Assembly: GCA_050084515.1 (NCBI GenBank)
Contig: CM114273.1
Coordinates: forward strand, 30,752,001-30,816,000
Length of the DNA stretch: 64,000 nt
Source: Blasia pusilla
Lineage: Eukaryota > Marchantiophyta > Marchantiopsida > Blasiales
Direction of reading: 5' to 3'
Shown piece by piece: positions 35,401 to 47,000 of the stretch (the first letter of the stretch is position 1; every line of letters begins with the position of its first letter). A model generated the notes under the pieces. It was not told the DNA's origin, ran no database searches, and saw only the letters and a list, made by a program, of their open reading frames with translations. The position numbers and the translations under genes are program-made.

Positions 35401-36446
35401 TCCAATCCCATCGCCTTCAACTCCACCAGCTCCACGTCCGATTGACCAAGCCACGACTCCTCCTCCAGCTCCGACGTCGCCAAATACTTGACATACCGCG
35501 CTCCTGGCAAAATGAACCGCTCGAGAAATCCGACATCGCAGACGTCGTCAACGACAATGAGCACTCTTTTGTCCTTCAATCGATTTTCCAAACGCTTCCT
35601 AACTATCGACCCGTTCGTATGGAAAGCGTCGGAGGCGCTGGGATCCTCGTCCAGCAGCGCGGGCGAAGCTCCCAGCATCTGTAACAGCTTCAAGTGCTTG
35701 GCCTGCACGTCTGCTCCGGCCCCACAATCCAAGTACAGCACTCCATCGGGAAATCCGAACACCGTCTGGGTCCCGACCATAGAACTATCCCAATTCAACT
35801 GCTCGTCCAACATCAAGGTCTCGCTACGGATCTGATACTCCAGAGCCAACTGTCTCGCAACACTGGACTTGCCGATTCCCGTCTTGCCATGAAGCACTAC
35901 AATCCTAGCCCCGCATACATTCTCCAGGCGCTCCCTGAGCTCTGCCATGGTCTCTTCGTGAGCGACGAACCTCGCGTCGGGGCGGAATGGCAACCTCGAG
36001 CCGAGAAGCTGCTGGGATGCGGAGGCATCGTCTTCCCAGGGATCCAATGGGCCCTCCAAAGCCATGCTGTCGATGGAGAGTTCGTCGAACGTGGAGATGA
36101 TTTTCTCGAGGCTCTGGATGAGGTCTTCGGGGAATTTCAGGGGCCTGGGATTCGCCCAGCATGTCAGACAGCTCATGCTCTTGTACTTGCGCAGCCGCAC
36201 CTCCTCTCTGCGGATCATGCTGCTGCATTCGCCCACCACCCGGAGGAGATTGGGATCCGCGGACTTTCCTCCTATTCTGAGAAGCTCCGTCCACTCTCCT
36301 ACTCTCCTCTGCACCTGGTCGAGCTTGGTTGCGAAGTCGCGGTCGTCGATTATTCTCGTTCCCCTAGTGTAGCAGCCACCGCCCAAACTCACCAGCGCAT
36401 TTCCGTGGAGGCAAACCGACGACAACGCGTCCTCCACGACCGCCAT
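29481..36446 (-). CDS. NB-ARC / armadillo / TPR protein (1249 residues, RLS1-like)
   Basis: Four exons on the minus strand: 36446-35334, 34625-33909, 33340-31788 and 29847-29481 (stop TGA). Phases match and give 1249 residues. Residues 1-160 are a helical N-terminus without TIR or recognised coiled-coil signature. NB-ARC follows: P-loop HGKTGIGKSS at 186-195 and kinase-2 VLIVVDDV at 295-302. The RNBS-B-like YLATSEL lacks the usual Arg, a GLPL-like FTPLLLANVA is degenerate, and the MHD position may be WWIHRM. Residues 611 to about 1075 form armadillo repeats (for example LFTIGNLAQ, FAVWTIANLAW, AAGVLEGLANAS, ALRALANLAS). The C-terminus is TPR (FYGRGEALMERGMYKEAAAD, DLEGALIDADKVVELAP, DLEGALNDLERALEL). 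There are no LRRs. Rice RLS1 is a known NB-ARC plus ARM protein linked to leaf senescence. Function here is inferred only as an NLR-related sensor or switch. Confidence 0.93.
30880..31800 (-). repeat. Minisatellite of splice-junction copies in last intron of NB-ARC/ARM/TPR gene
   Basis: About a dozen degenerate tandem units of roughly 50-75 bp. Read on the gene strand, many contain CACCTTCTGCTTCAGGTGCAA, GATTTCCTTAGAC-like or CTAGACTCC text and CTTCTTATGATGTCCCC. Clear copies of GCACCTGAAGCAGAAG (plus strand) lie near 31270, 31493, 31608, 31709 and 31784, with decayed ones near 31034, 31216, 31441 and 31549. The copy at 31784-31800 is the genuine exon 3/intron 3 junction. An apparent extension of exon 3 down to 31289 is this repeat read through. 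Confidence 0.85.
35291..35322 (+). repeat. (GGA)n microsatellite beside a 5' splice site
   Basis: A GGA tract in intron 1 of the NB-ARC/ARM/TPR gene, about 10 bp inside the donor (exon ends 35334). The run of leucines seen if the exon is read through is an artefact of this tract. Confidence 0.9.
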
Positions 36447-38678
36447 GGCACTCGTCGAGTAAATTGCACGATCCGGCGTCTCCCAGAATCTGTCAAAAGT
36501 TCCAAAACATCAAGATGATTCCGACTGTAAAGTCTTCTTTCTTCTGTAGGTACATTTCGAACATCAAAATTGAAACCCTGGGAAACCCAGCTAGCGAGCG
36601 AGCGGGAGCTTTTTCGCAGCTATGCACTTCGTCGATCGGTCGATGGTCACATTCGTTTCAATCCAAGCCCAAGCCCACGCTCGTCAATAATGAGACAGAC
36701 GATCCAGTCGCTAGAGATTCGGCAAACTGCGAATTCTTCCTCTAGCGCCACGAATTCACGGTACCATAGCCAAGTATCTAACTAAACCGATTTAGTGTGG
36801 ACGACTCCTTCTCGACATCCGGTCGCCTGGAAACCCAGACCTTCCGCCATCTCTAGACTAGTACGAGGATCGGCGCCAATTTGCTTCAGCAGCAAATTAA
36901 GGCGCACCGGACGCATTCCTCACATGCTGGGATGGTCCGATCTCAGAAGAGTAAGATTATCGGACCGCAGAGCTCACACATAACGATCGCGAAGATCAAT
37001 CGACTGACACACCGAAAGACGGAGCGATCCCGGAAAGTCAATTCGAATGAACGCTGCAAACTAGACAGAAGCGGAGTGGAATTGAAAGAGCGAATTGCCC
37101 AAGGAAGAGGGACTGGGTCGACCTTGCAAGCGCCACAAAACTGGTGTCGGACGCGGATCCGCTTGCTTGAAACTTGGGGCCCGGATACCACATGGGGATG
37201 TTGGGTTGCAGCGTCGACATTGACAAGGTCAACCCTGACTAGCTGGTTCGTCGGATGTTCCGCGCGCGTTCTGCTCTCGACGTTAGATTCCACCTCCTGT
37301 GTCATGATGCGTGCATGTCCAACAGCTGCCGACGATCAATCGACAGTGTGTGATTACTGAGTGCAGACTGATCCAACAAATCTAAACAAGCACTTGCTGC
37401 GAAATACAGCCAGAGCACAGTAGTTCACAATTTCTTGATACCGAAAATTGCTGCGAGCGCGTGAACAGTTTGCGGATCCGCATGACAAAATTCCTCGGGT
37501 CCTCAAGTCCAGACTCTACAGTCCCTTCCTTACCTGTGATTTCCGGCCTTTGCAGTCGGGAACTCGTAATCCTCAATTGTCTACAGCAGCGAGCGACTGC
37601 AAAAGCTCCTTCGCGCATAATCGCTTCCCGGCAGGGGTGTACACTTCACCGGGATTAGCCTAACGCCTCGTGCGAGAAATCACCTCCACTGACGATGCGT
37701 AAATGAATGGAATGTCTCCCAGTACAACGCCGGTGGCGAGCGCTTGCGAGCACTATGCAGCGGCTGGCTGCGGTCGCGGGTTGGAGATTCAGGGGTGCTA
37801 CAAACATTCTCCTGTGCGTATGGATGGATAGCATGGGAAGCTCGTCGATGCATCGATCCGGATTCCCAGAGAAGTCGCAACCGCATCTCGTCGCACCTCA
37901 CGCACACATGAACTTGACCCCATCAACAGCGGGACTCGGACATCCTTTTCGGATGGCATCCCGTCAATTGCAGTGACAGAAATCGCAATTTGCCTCGCGG
38001 GCACTGCACTCCTGTTCCCCTCACGTCGGCCAAGTGAGGCGCTGCGGACGATGAATCCGCTCTTGTGAGCACTCCCCATAGCGAAGCTAGTGTGTGCGCG
38101 GGATCAATTCCCGTGGAACATCCGGGCCCATCATCGGGCCCGGCCCTCCCACGACCGCTTCTCGTGCTCCCTGCGCTTGGAAGGTCGGCGACAGGGTCAA
38201 CGCCTCAACGTCGTCCATTAGGAGCTCAGTGACAGGCGTCGAAGGCTTAACTTCCTTAGATTCTATTCATCGCATTCAATTCTCTGACGAGGAGATCGGC
38301 TTTAGGTGATCTATTTATGAAGGCCCTCCGGCCGCAGCTCTAGGGGCCCGAGAGGTCCCACACGTTCCATCCCTTCGAAGTTTCCACCGAAGAAGTAAAC
38401 TTCTTCCGCCGTAACTCGGAGCAATTGTGCACAAAATGCCCCAATCATACAATGTCAACTGCAGCTCCGCACTGCGATCGCGTCTGCTCTCTTTCGGGTA
38501 CAGGACAGGAAACGGATGCTTTTCTGCCGAAAGCTCCGAAACGAAGGGGGAGGAACGCCGAGAATACTCTCCACGAATCACATCGGTCCACATCAGCCGC
38601 TGCCAGCTTTACTGTCACCCCTGTTATTAGAATCATTTCCCAATTATATATTCGGTATTGAATAAACTTCACCACTTA
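36447..38678. other. Upstream region of the NB-ARC/ARM/TPR gene
   Basis: Moderate-GC DNA with many overlapping short frames on both strands and none with a family motif. Presumptive promoter and 5' UTR of the minus-strand gene, then spacer. I could not support a further gene. Confidence 0.4.
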
Positions 38679-39883
38679 TCTATATTAATATTGGAGAGGG
38701 CCTTATGGATTTGCAAACACATGTGGCAACGGGACATAAAAAAATATTTCTCCATATGAATTTTGTGTGCAACATGATTAGTCCTTCCCACTATTATCTC
38801 CAACGAATGTCCCGTGTTTCATCCCGAGTCCTTCACTCTCGTGCCCACTACCATCTCCAGCGAATGTCGCGCATTTCATCACGAGTCTCACGGTCACTTC
38901 CCGTTGCAGTCCGCCCCTCTTGGTGACCTCGCGTTCGAGTCCGCTATCTGGCCCTTGGCCAATCACCACCCCTTGCTGCCCGGGGAGCCAGTTCGTCCGT
39001 CGTTCCTTCCGTCACTCCTCCTGTTCAAAGGAAAGAAAAAAGCTTCTTCTTAATTTTGCCTTCGAAGAAAGAAATCAAAGGAGAAAAGGGTAATGGAGAA
39101 CGAAAGAACGGGAGTATAGAAGAAGGAGAGCTTCTCCCTTTGAAGAAGAGGAATGTGTGAGCTTCCCAATCAAATCGCATCGCATTGGACTGCACAGCAT
39201 TTGCGACGGGTTGCATTGGCGTGTGATCACTCCAACTCTAACCTAGTGCAGCGCGGGGAAGTTCCTACCTTTGCGTGCACACCTTGATCGACTATAGTTA
39301 AAGCGCAAGGATCGATCGGGCTAAAGATACATGAGAGTGTAAGACGCAGAATTTTAAATTGGAGTGGGCAAACATTGGGAGATTGGCAGAAGAGGAGGTG
39401 TTTTAATTATCAAGTTCGCGATGGGAAAAGGGCAAGGTCTGAGATCAAAGAAGATGAACCGAAACCGTAGAGATTACCGATCTCTTTTGCTGCACAACAT
39501 AGTCCTTGCAAGAAGAGTAGGGATTCCTCCCCTCTCCTCTTCTACGCTTTGTTGTGCTATGGTTTGTTGGGCGCGAGCATTTTGAGCGTGGGGCGTTTCT
39601 TGAACTTTCTCCGTTCTGGTAGTCTCTGATTATTCTTTGTGAAGGTCGGGCGGGTGGTAGGCCGAGACCTCTCTAGGCTCCTATAACATGCTTTTGCTGC
39701 ATTTTTTTCAAGGGCTCTTGCGGAAGCACCTGCGCGATTGATGTCGTCAAGGGATGATCACGATTTGGAGGTGTGTGCTCTAGGTTGTGGGGGATTAGGT
39801 GTGCGTGGAAATTGATGTCACGTTGTGGGATTAGGTGTGCCTACGCAATTGGTCTTCCCATCATCGCACGAGCACCTCACTAG
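38679..39883 (+). mobile_element. Non-autonomous Helitron, copy C (about 1.2 kb)
   Basis: Begins A|TCTATATTAATATTGGAGAG and shares the family head (GGATTTGCAAACA, ACATGTGGCAACGGGACA) with copies A and B. Ends CCCATCATCGCACGAGCACC then TCACTAG|T. The interior carries no convincing coding sequence. Both ends obey the Helitron rule (A|TC...CTAG|T), but the 3' hairpin is weak. Confidence 0.55.
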
Positions 39884-40308
39884 TTTATTTTATGGAAAGG
39901 GTGCACACAATGATTGCAACAAATTTCATCCCTGCCCTTCATTTTATTCCAATGCTTCAAATAATATCGAGTTTTTCTTGGAGGTGCTTTTCAAATCATG
40001 GTTACGGTAGTACTAGTAAGGACCGTGTCATGCATGGATCCCTTATTAATATTATTATTAAGATTTCATTTAAAAGTAATTCTCCTACCAATTTTTATAA
40101 GATCCCTTAAAATGACAGAAGTATTTTTGAAAGAAGTTGGAAAATTGCACCTCTCAAGAACGTCACACTTTACATATATTGATGCCTACACTTTCCGGAT
40201 TTTTAGGAAATAATTTTAACGTCCAACTTTTGTAGTTAGCTCACACCTAAACAATTTCAATTCAAGAGGTGAAATCCCCTCTGAGACTGAAAATACGTAA
40301 ATTTACGG

Positions 40309-40486
40309 TCTATATAATTAAAAGAGGATGGGGTTAGAGGAAACCCTCATCGAGTCCTAGGGTGTTTACACCTGTCCTCTTAAGGCCCTTTGATTGTTGA
40401 CATTTGTCCTCTTAAGGCCCGCGTGTTATTAAAAGGTAATTATGGGGAAAATATGTCACCCATGCGCTGCATGGGCAACATACTAG
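40309..40486 (+). mobile_element. Short Helitron (178 bp) with canonical 3' hairpin
   Basis: Starts TCTATATAATTAAAAGAGGA and ends CAACATACTAG|T. Eleven bases before the end is a perfect 7-bp stem CCCATGC/GCATGGG (40459-40475). No coding sequence. The base before the 5' TC is G rather than A, so the start could be slightly off. Confidence 0.65.
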
Positions 40487-42003
40487 TATTAGCATATGCT
40501 CATCTAAGCGACTAAGTATAACATTTCTTCACAAATCCATAGTTCACGACACATGGATTCTACAAGAGCAAAACGAGATGTTCATAGGTCAAAGGGATTA
40601 TTATAAGTGAATCTTTAATAGTGTAAATATGGTTCCTAGAAAATCGTAACTACATTATATTATTGTGGGAGGACTATCTCGCCATGGCTACACCTATGTG
40701 TTCCATATGCGGTATCAAAGTGACCTTCCCCGCTGTCAAATTCAAAGTTAACTTATATATTTTATTTAATGTTGTGTCCTCACATTTTGTAAACATCATG
40801 TGTTTTATTAGTGTAACTTATTCAAACATGAATAGTGTTAAGAAATAAAATTTGAAACACATTTTTATTTTTTCAATCCAAACCTGGTTTGGAGTACTAA
40901 TAAATTCCCATGACTAGTAGGACTATGTTGGCTATAATTTGATTTAGAATGTGACCTTTCGAGGTTCAAACTTCAATATATTTTTTCCTTTTTATAAGAT
41001 TTTATTTAATTTTTTTCTATGAGTAGGTATGCATATCACACGCTAGTTTCATACTCTTTCTCTGCACTAGTATTTTTGGATTCCATTCCTAATAAACATT
41101 TCACTTTTCCACTAACCCATAGTAAACATCTCACTCCTCCATCTCTAGGATGGTTATTTATGACCAATAACTACTTCTCATCTCTTTTAAAATTCAACAT
41201 TATCTTTTTTTTCTCCCACAAATTTATGCATCAGCCATAGTATAACTTTATAAAAAAAGACTTCAAATCCAAAATCAAAAAAGTAAAACTCTTTTGTCTT
41301 ATTTTTTCCTATCTTTCATGATACCCTATAGACAATATTAGTTTAAGAAGACCCTATCACACCTTAGTTAGCCAACACATAGAGTTCTATTATGTCAACG
41401 ACTTAGAGAGTTAATGAGTCATCTAAGCATAACTTTGTAAAAAGGTTTGGATGGGATTGGCAAAAATTCTTTGGTGTAAAGATTTTAATTTGGGACAATA
41501 CATCTTTTCACTATCTTGGGCTAGGTGACCTATCAATCGAGTCAACAATCACGTGATAACCTATACGCACAAGTTATTAGTTTTTGGCTATTTTTAGTGA
41601 AAGAGTTCTGAGGATTTTGACTCTTATCAAGGGTATAAAGGTGAGAGATGGCTTTCAAAAGTCATCTTTGTCATGATGAGCCCTTGGAACACTCACCTAG
41701 TTAGGGTTTTGTAGGACATTGGGTGTTAGAGTTCAGATTCTCTTATGGCAAAGGATGAATATTGCTTGATACGAATGTGTAGTTTCAAGAGTAGAGTTGG
41801 CCATGTGTGACGTTCTTACTTCAATTTTACAGGAGAAAAATGGCTTGTGAGATCCATCTCTCTCACCTTTATTCCCCAAGGAAGAGCCAAAAGAGTTCTT
41901 CACAATCAAAAAATCCATATAAAGATGCAATATGGATTGTGCGGTGAGTACTAGTGATGAGTATGGGCATGAAAACCTAGGTTACACGGGAACAGACAAT
42001 TTT
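40487..42003. other. AT-rich spacer, nothing recognised
   Basis: Strongly AT-rich. No frame above about 75 codons and no motif. Confidence 0.4.
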
Positions 42004-42302
42004 GGACACCTCTAGAAACATGCCGCCCGGGTACCTGCGACCCACATCTGAACTTGTAGAGCCCGTAGCGGGTTGCGGGCACCCGGGCTAGCCGAGTCGG
42101 CGAGCCCGCAGAAGTTTTGTGGCTTGCGGCCAGGCCCACACATGGCGAGCCTCGAGCCTGCCATGCATTGGCCTAGCCGTAGGCCACAAAATTGGTGGAG
42201 TTCGTCCAGCACGGATGCTCGCTACGGGCTTGGCGGGCTCCGGGGCGGGCTCGAGTGCGGCATTCGGGTACCGGGGCCTATTTGGACATGTTTGTAGACA
42301 CG
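42004..42302. mobile_element. GC-rich palindromic MITE-like element
   Basis: A sharply GC-rich island of about 300 bp inside AT-rich DNA, built as a palindrome. Outer ends GACACCTCTAGAAACATG and the complement of CATGTTTGTAGACAC pair, followed on each side by a GGGTACC/GGTACC block. The core arms AAGTTTTGTGGCTTGCGGCC and the complement of GGCCTAGCCGTAGGCCACAA pair around a centre near 42150. No coding sequence. The superfamily is not clear. Confidence 0.7.
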
Positions 42303-42479
42303 GAATTTGTCTGAGTGCAACCCTGAAGACAAATAAATGCTCAATTCACTTATAGAAGTTGAGATGTAGATAAAAGTTGGCATATGTAGTAAGAAGTCTC
42401 ATTTTAAATAATTTGCTAAGCCTTATGAAGGATTAAAGTTTAAATGAACTACCCAAAATCTGCCCACAAAGTTTTTCCT

Positions 42480-42700
42480 ATGTGGTGTGTGACGACCAAC
42501 AAAGAGAATGAATTCTCCAAGTCCTCCCCTTGGTGACATGCACGCATAGGTCATCAACTTCACCCTACAATGGTGGATTAAGAGCCAATTTCCAAATATA
42601 GAAAATAAAAGCTTATACAATTGGGGAACTTACTTGAAATAGTAAGTTTCTCAAATGACCCCCAAATGGGCCCAAACCAAGAGAAAATCTACTCTAGCAC
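42480..42700. repeat. Partial copy of the long dispersed repeat
   Basis: Matches the middle of the repeat at 21235-21450: CAACAAAGAGAATGAATTCTC, CGCATAGGTCATC, GGATTAAGAGCC, CTTGAAATAGTAAGTTTCTC and CCCCAAATGGGCC. It is shorter than the copies near 21 and 24 kb. Confidence 0.55.
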
Positions 42701-45180
42701 CTTATCCTACTCCCTACCAATCATTCATGACTTATAGGCTCAATCTTAGGTCTCCACCCAAGCGATACACATGAACTCATCATTCCACTAGAAATAAGGT
42801 GATATACCATTAGAATAGTTGGACTAGAGATTCTATAATAGAATCGGCCTAAATAAATATGATTCTTTATCTACAATATTGTTGTCAATATGGTATACAT
42901 AATAAGAAAAAAATAGGGGATAACAACAATAAGCTACAAATGATTCCACTTTCCATGTCTCTTTGGTGTACATGTCTTAGAGAGCTCTAATGTATTCTTA
43001 GGAATCCTTTAAGAAATTCATTTAAATAATAATTAAAAATTGTATATTCTAATTTTTATTTCATCTTCATATTTTGAGCCAAATTTATAGAAAAACTTTG
43101 ACCAATTACTTTTCCAACATGCAAACATTGGAAAATTACTAGGTAGTTTAAGAACCATCAAGCTTGTTAGAACCTCTATGATTGATGATAGATATTGCAA
43201 ATAGTCTAGAATTGATATTAAAAATTCTACATTTAATTTTATATGATGATATGAATGAGACTATTTAAACTTTTAAAATCTCGAATTTACTTAAAAAAGC
43301 TGAGATGACTAATTTATTTGATAACCCAAGGCATTTATTGTTCTCAAGTTTCTTGTAATTTATGGACGAGAAGTAAATCTGGAATGGTTTGGGCATAAAT
43401 TTGAAACAATTCAACCTAGTCCACTCACCTTCTTGCAAATCCATCACTTGCCTTGTTGGTTTGCGTTCTTGCGTATTCACACCAATTGCTGCAAGCTAGC
43501 CCTAGGTAAGGCAACAGAGAACTTGTCCTTTTGATGCACTGAGTCATTGATGGGTTGACAAAGCATAATCACAAAATTGAGGGATGACCAATTAAGAATC
43601 TTTCAAAGTTTGGGGGAAACTTGAGTGACCACTTTTGGATTGGGACAATAAAGTAAGAAATTGTTAATGCACATATACTATTAGTTTTCCATGCTTTTCA
43701 TCTCCTCTATTTGGAAATGGGCTATCTTTAGCTACTACACTCCTTTATTGTAAACAATGGGTCTCCATAGCTTCGCAGCATGCCCAAGCCAATGTGCTTT
43801 TGAGGTGGCTTAAGTCGTGGAGACACCATTGCTAGAGGCTCTCTTAGTGTTAGATATGTTTCTCTAGGTGTAGCTAATATCATGTTTGTTGTTAGTGAGT
43901 TTAGCTTGTAGCAGGGCTCCCCGTCCCTTATTTCCTATACCCTAGCTATGTGAGGCCTTGGTGTTCTTGACTCTTTGAATCCCTCTCTTTTTATACTCCC
44001 GATGGCTTCCCCCATGTCTTTTTATTCATCCGACCTCTGCCAGCACTTGAATCAACCTCACCCCCGTAGCTCTACCCAACGAAGCTTGCAACGTCTTGCT
44101 CTTCTCTTTCCATTCCATCACGTATTAGAAGTGATGCTATTTTCTTCAATAAAAGAAGGTCCCTTTCCACTCAACCAACCCATTTTGGACTCACATATAT
44201 AAGCATGCACATAAGTGGTTCTCAACGTGTCCTTCCATTTATTTATTTTATAAGCCTCTCTTAACTATGGTATCAATTTCTTTCACAATTTCTTAGGAAA
44301 TTTAAAATAAGTCCCTCAGCTTGTGAGTAAAAGTGACAAGTAAGAATTTTCACAATTGCATTACCTCGGTACTATATTTAATTCAAACATGAATGAATTG
44401 ACTCCAATTTTAGAGCTATCTAGGCATCACACCCCTTCCAAGAATCTTCAAAGATCTCCCATACAAAGAAATATTTTCAAACTTTATCTCATCTCATACA
44501 ATATACTTGTTTCCCTCTTTTTTCAGTTAAAAGTAATTATAAAATCTATATGAAACATTTTTCTCCGCCCAAAAGTCTATTTTAGGTCCCATTCTCAGTT
44601 TTTTTGTGCTGCCTACTATTAGGTAAGGGATAGCGTTCCAAAACGTATTCCTATACATATAGGGTCTGAAATCTTCCTAGTACTTTGGAATAGGAGTCAT
44701 AATAGACTAAGTCACCCACACAAACGGAATGGTTATTGAGCGTTTAATCACTTACATGGAGAATAAGTGAATGGCTGGAACCTTCCGAGAATAAAAGTGA
44801 AAAAGTTTTTATGAATATTTTTAAAATAATGTATTAAATCATTCAACGATCGATGAGCACGCTCCCAACCTATTTCACACCTAAAGCTATTGGGAAAAAA
44901 GTCATCCATATTAACTAGGGTTTTAAAAATCGGATATCCTAAAGACCTACATAAATGAAAAAAAATGAAAAAAAATATTTTTATTATTTTAATATAAAAT
45001 GTTGTCATTCACCGGTGCACCGAGTAATACGAATTATATTATGGGATTCAAAGTCAACTCTTTTGATGAAAATGATATTTTTCTTTGTCTTATTGAAGTG
45101 AAAAATAAAATGATTAAAAAATGAAATAGCAGTATCCATGTGGGTAGCACACCTAGGCAAAAGCTCCTAGATCAACAACT

Positions 45181-45218
45181 GATATTATTAAGACCCTACC
45201 AAGGGCCTTAATAATATC
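45181..45218. repeat. Small hairpin (17-bp arms)
   Basis: GATATTATTAAGACCCT (45181-45197) pairs with AGGGCCTTAATAATATC (45202-45218) at 16 of 17 positions, with a 4-base loop. Could be a MITE remnant. Confidence 0.8.
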
Positions 45219-46679
45219 ATGATAGTATGGACGTTAGTTATAGTACGACAAATTTTTATTTGTTAATAATTGCTAGAAATTTTCATAGGTAGGTTTATGT
45301 AAATTATGTCAAGTGGAAAGATCATCTCTGATTTTCTATTCCTTTCTAGAGGGACAAAGAGTAGAGAGAAGGGAGGGTCCATATTCATCCTCTTATCTTT
45401 AATGCTCCATATATATACTCTATAATGAGGGGGTGGATATAGATAATAGAAGAAGGGAGGGAGAGAAGATAATTGGTTCTTTTTTCTCTCTCTCTCTCTC
45501 CATGGATGGATGGGTCCTCTCCAATGAAGAGATAGGAAACTTTTAGCCTCTTGCATGCAAGCACAAAAGTTAAAGTGATTTTTTAATAGAAGTATACTTG
45601 CTTGATTATTTCTTGCCTTCCCTCTTACCTCACTATTGTTCCTTAAAAGAACCCTTATGAACTACCCATAATTTGACAGGATCATTAACTCCGTGAGCAT
45701 TGTAAATTTGTAATGCTCCCTTCACTCATGCATCACAAACCCATATACCCTCATACATTCACACACACATTCACGCATCCACTTTCTCCACAATGTCTAC
45801 CCCGTATAGATCTTTCACGGCTTGTCTAACTTCTTGTTCAACCCAAGGGATTTAGCCTCTCGAATCCACTGCCCAGCTACTTCTCTTATGCTTGCCGAAT
45901 CCGTGTTCCGAAAATTATAAGGCATTCGGGCTGGGCCGTTGCCCTGTTCCCATGATTACTCATGTCTTAGTACATTGAGCGACTCTTGCAGAGCGTCCAA
46001 AGTTTGTGATCAACTAAGCGTCCCGTGGGGGATCTTAGACCGGTCGCCCTATATAGTTGTCGGGATGCCCCAATACATTAGGTGCATAAAAAACAAAAAT
46101 AGAAAAAAGATTGCAAAAGCGTGCCACCCTTAACTATATAAGGACTCCTTCAATTCGGTAAAGTGGCGTATCAGCAGGGACAAGTATCTAAGAATTTTAG
46201 GCCCAAAATTGCTCAAGGAGGGATATCGCTTTGTAGATGTCGATTCATATGCGCACACTTATTGGATCTCCAAGCAAGGAACCCCCTCCGCCTCTCGAAT
46301 GGATATTTCTATTTTACTTCTTAGACTTGACAGAATACAATAATTTCACTCTTTACTATCTTCTTCTTTCCTTCCTCTACCTAGGTATATGTCCCTCACT
46401 ATTTTGCTATCTCTCCCTCTATACTTTCTTATCTCTACGACTATCTACTTAAGTCTTATTTCATTATGTTCATTTCCTCTCCTCATTAGACACTCTTGAC
46501 TCTTTACAAGATGTTCCCGTGTTGAGCCACTTGCCTCCATGGCTTGCTCCACTTGACCTACGGCTATTTCATCAACATATGAGGAATCACCTCAAACTCC
46601 TGATTTTATTTGTTTCATATCCTTCTCCTCGATAGTATTCTAGTTGCCTCCTACTAACTTTAGGTGACCTTTGAGTCCG

Positions 46680-47000
46680 ACAACTGCTGGATCCAGTATC
46701 ACTTGCTATCTTCTAACAGAGATTATTACCATCATATACTTATTCCAACCTAACACCATCGGATTTGACACCCTCTGGATCCTATGTCACTTCCCCCTAC
46801 CCATTGGAGAATAACCCTGACTTTATCGCCACCGGATTTGACACCCTCCAGATCTGGTGTCACAGTGTCAATTCCTACTCCCATCAGAGAATAATTGTGA
46901 TGTAAATGCCACCAAATCTAGTACAATCTTGATCTAGTGTCTCTTCCACCTTCCGAGTGGAGAATAACTCTAACGTAAACGCCATAGGATTTTACACACT
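46680..47000 (+). repeat. Degenerate tandem repeat, about 78-bp unit
   Basis: Units contain CATCGGATTTGACACCCTC or CACCGGATTTGACACCCTC, then GATCTGGTGTCAC-like text, then GAGAATAA and TGTAAACGCC-like text. GGATTTGACACCCTC appears about 78 bp apart near 46758 and 46836. GAGAATAA recurs near 46805, 46886 and 46962. Confidence 0.65.

Noticed and set aside
36447-38660. Several 70-160-codon frames upstream of the NB-ARC gene
   Set aside because: They overlap on both strands, have no recognisable domains and no splice-consistent chain.
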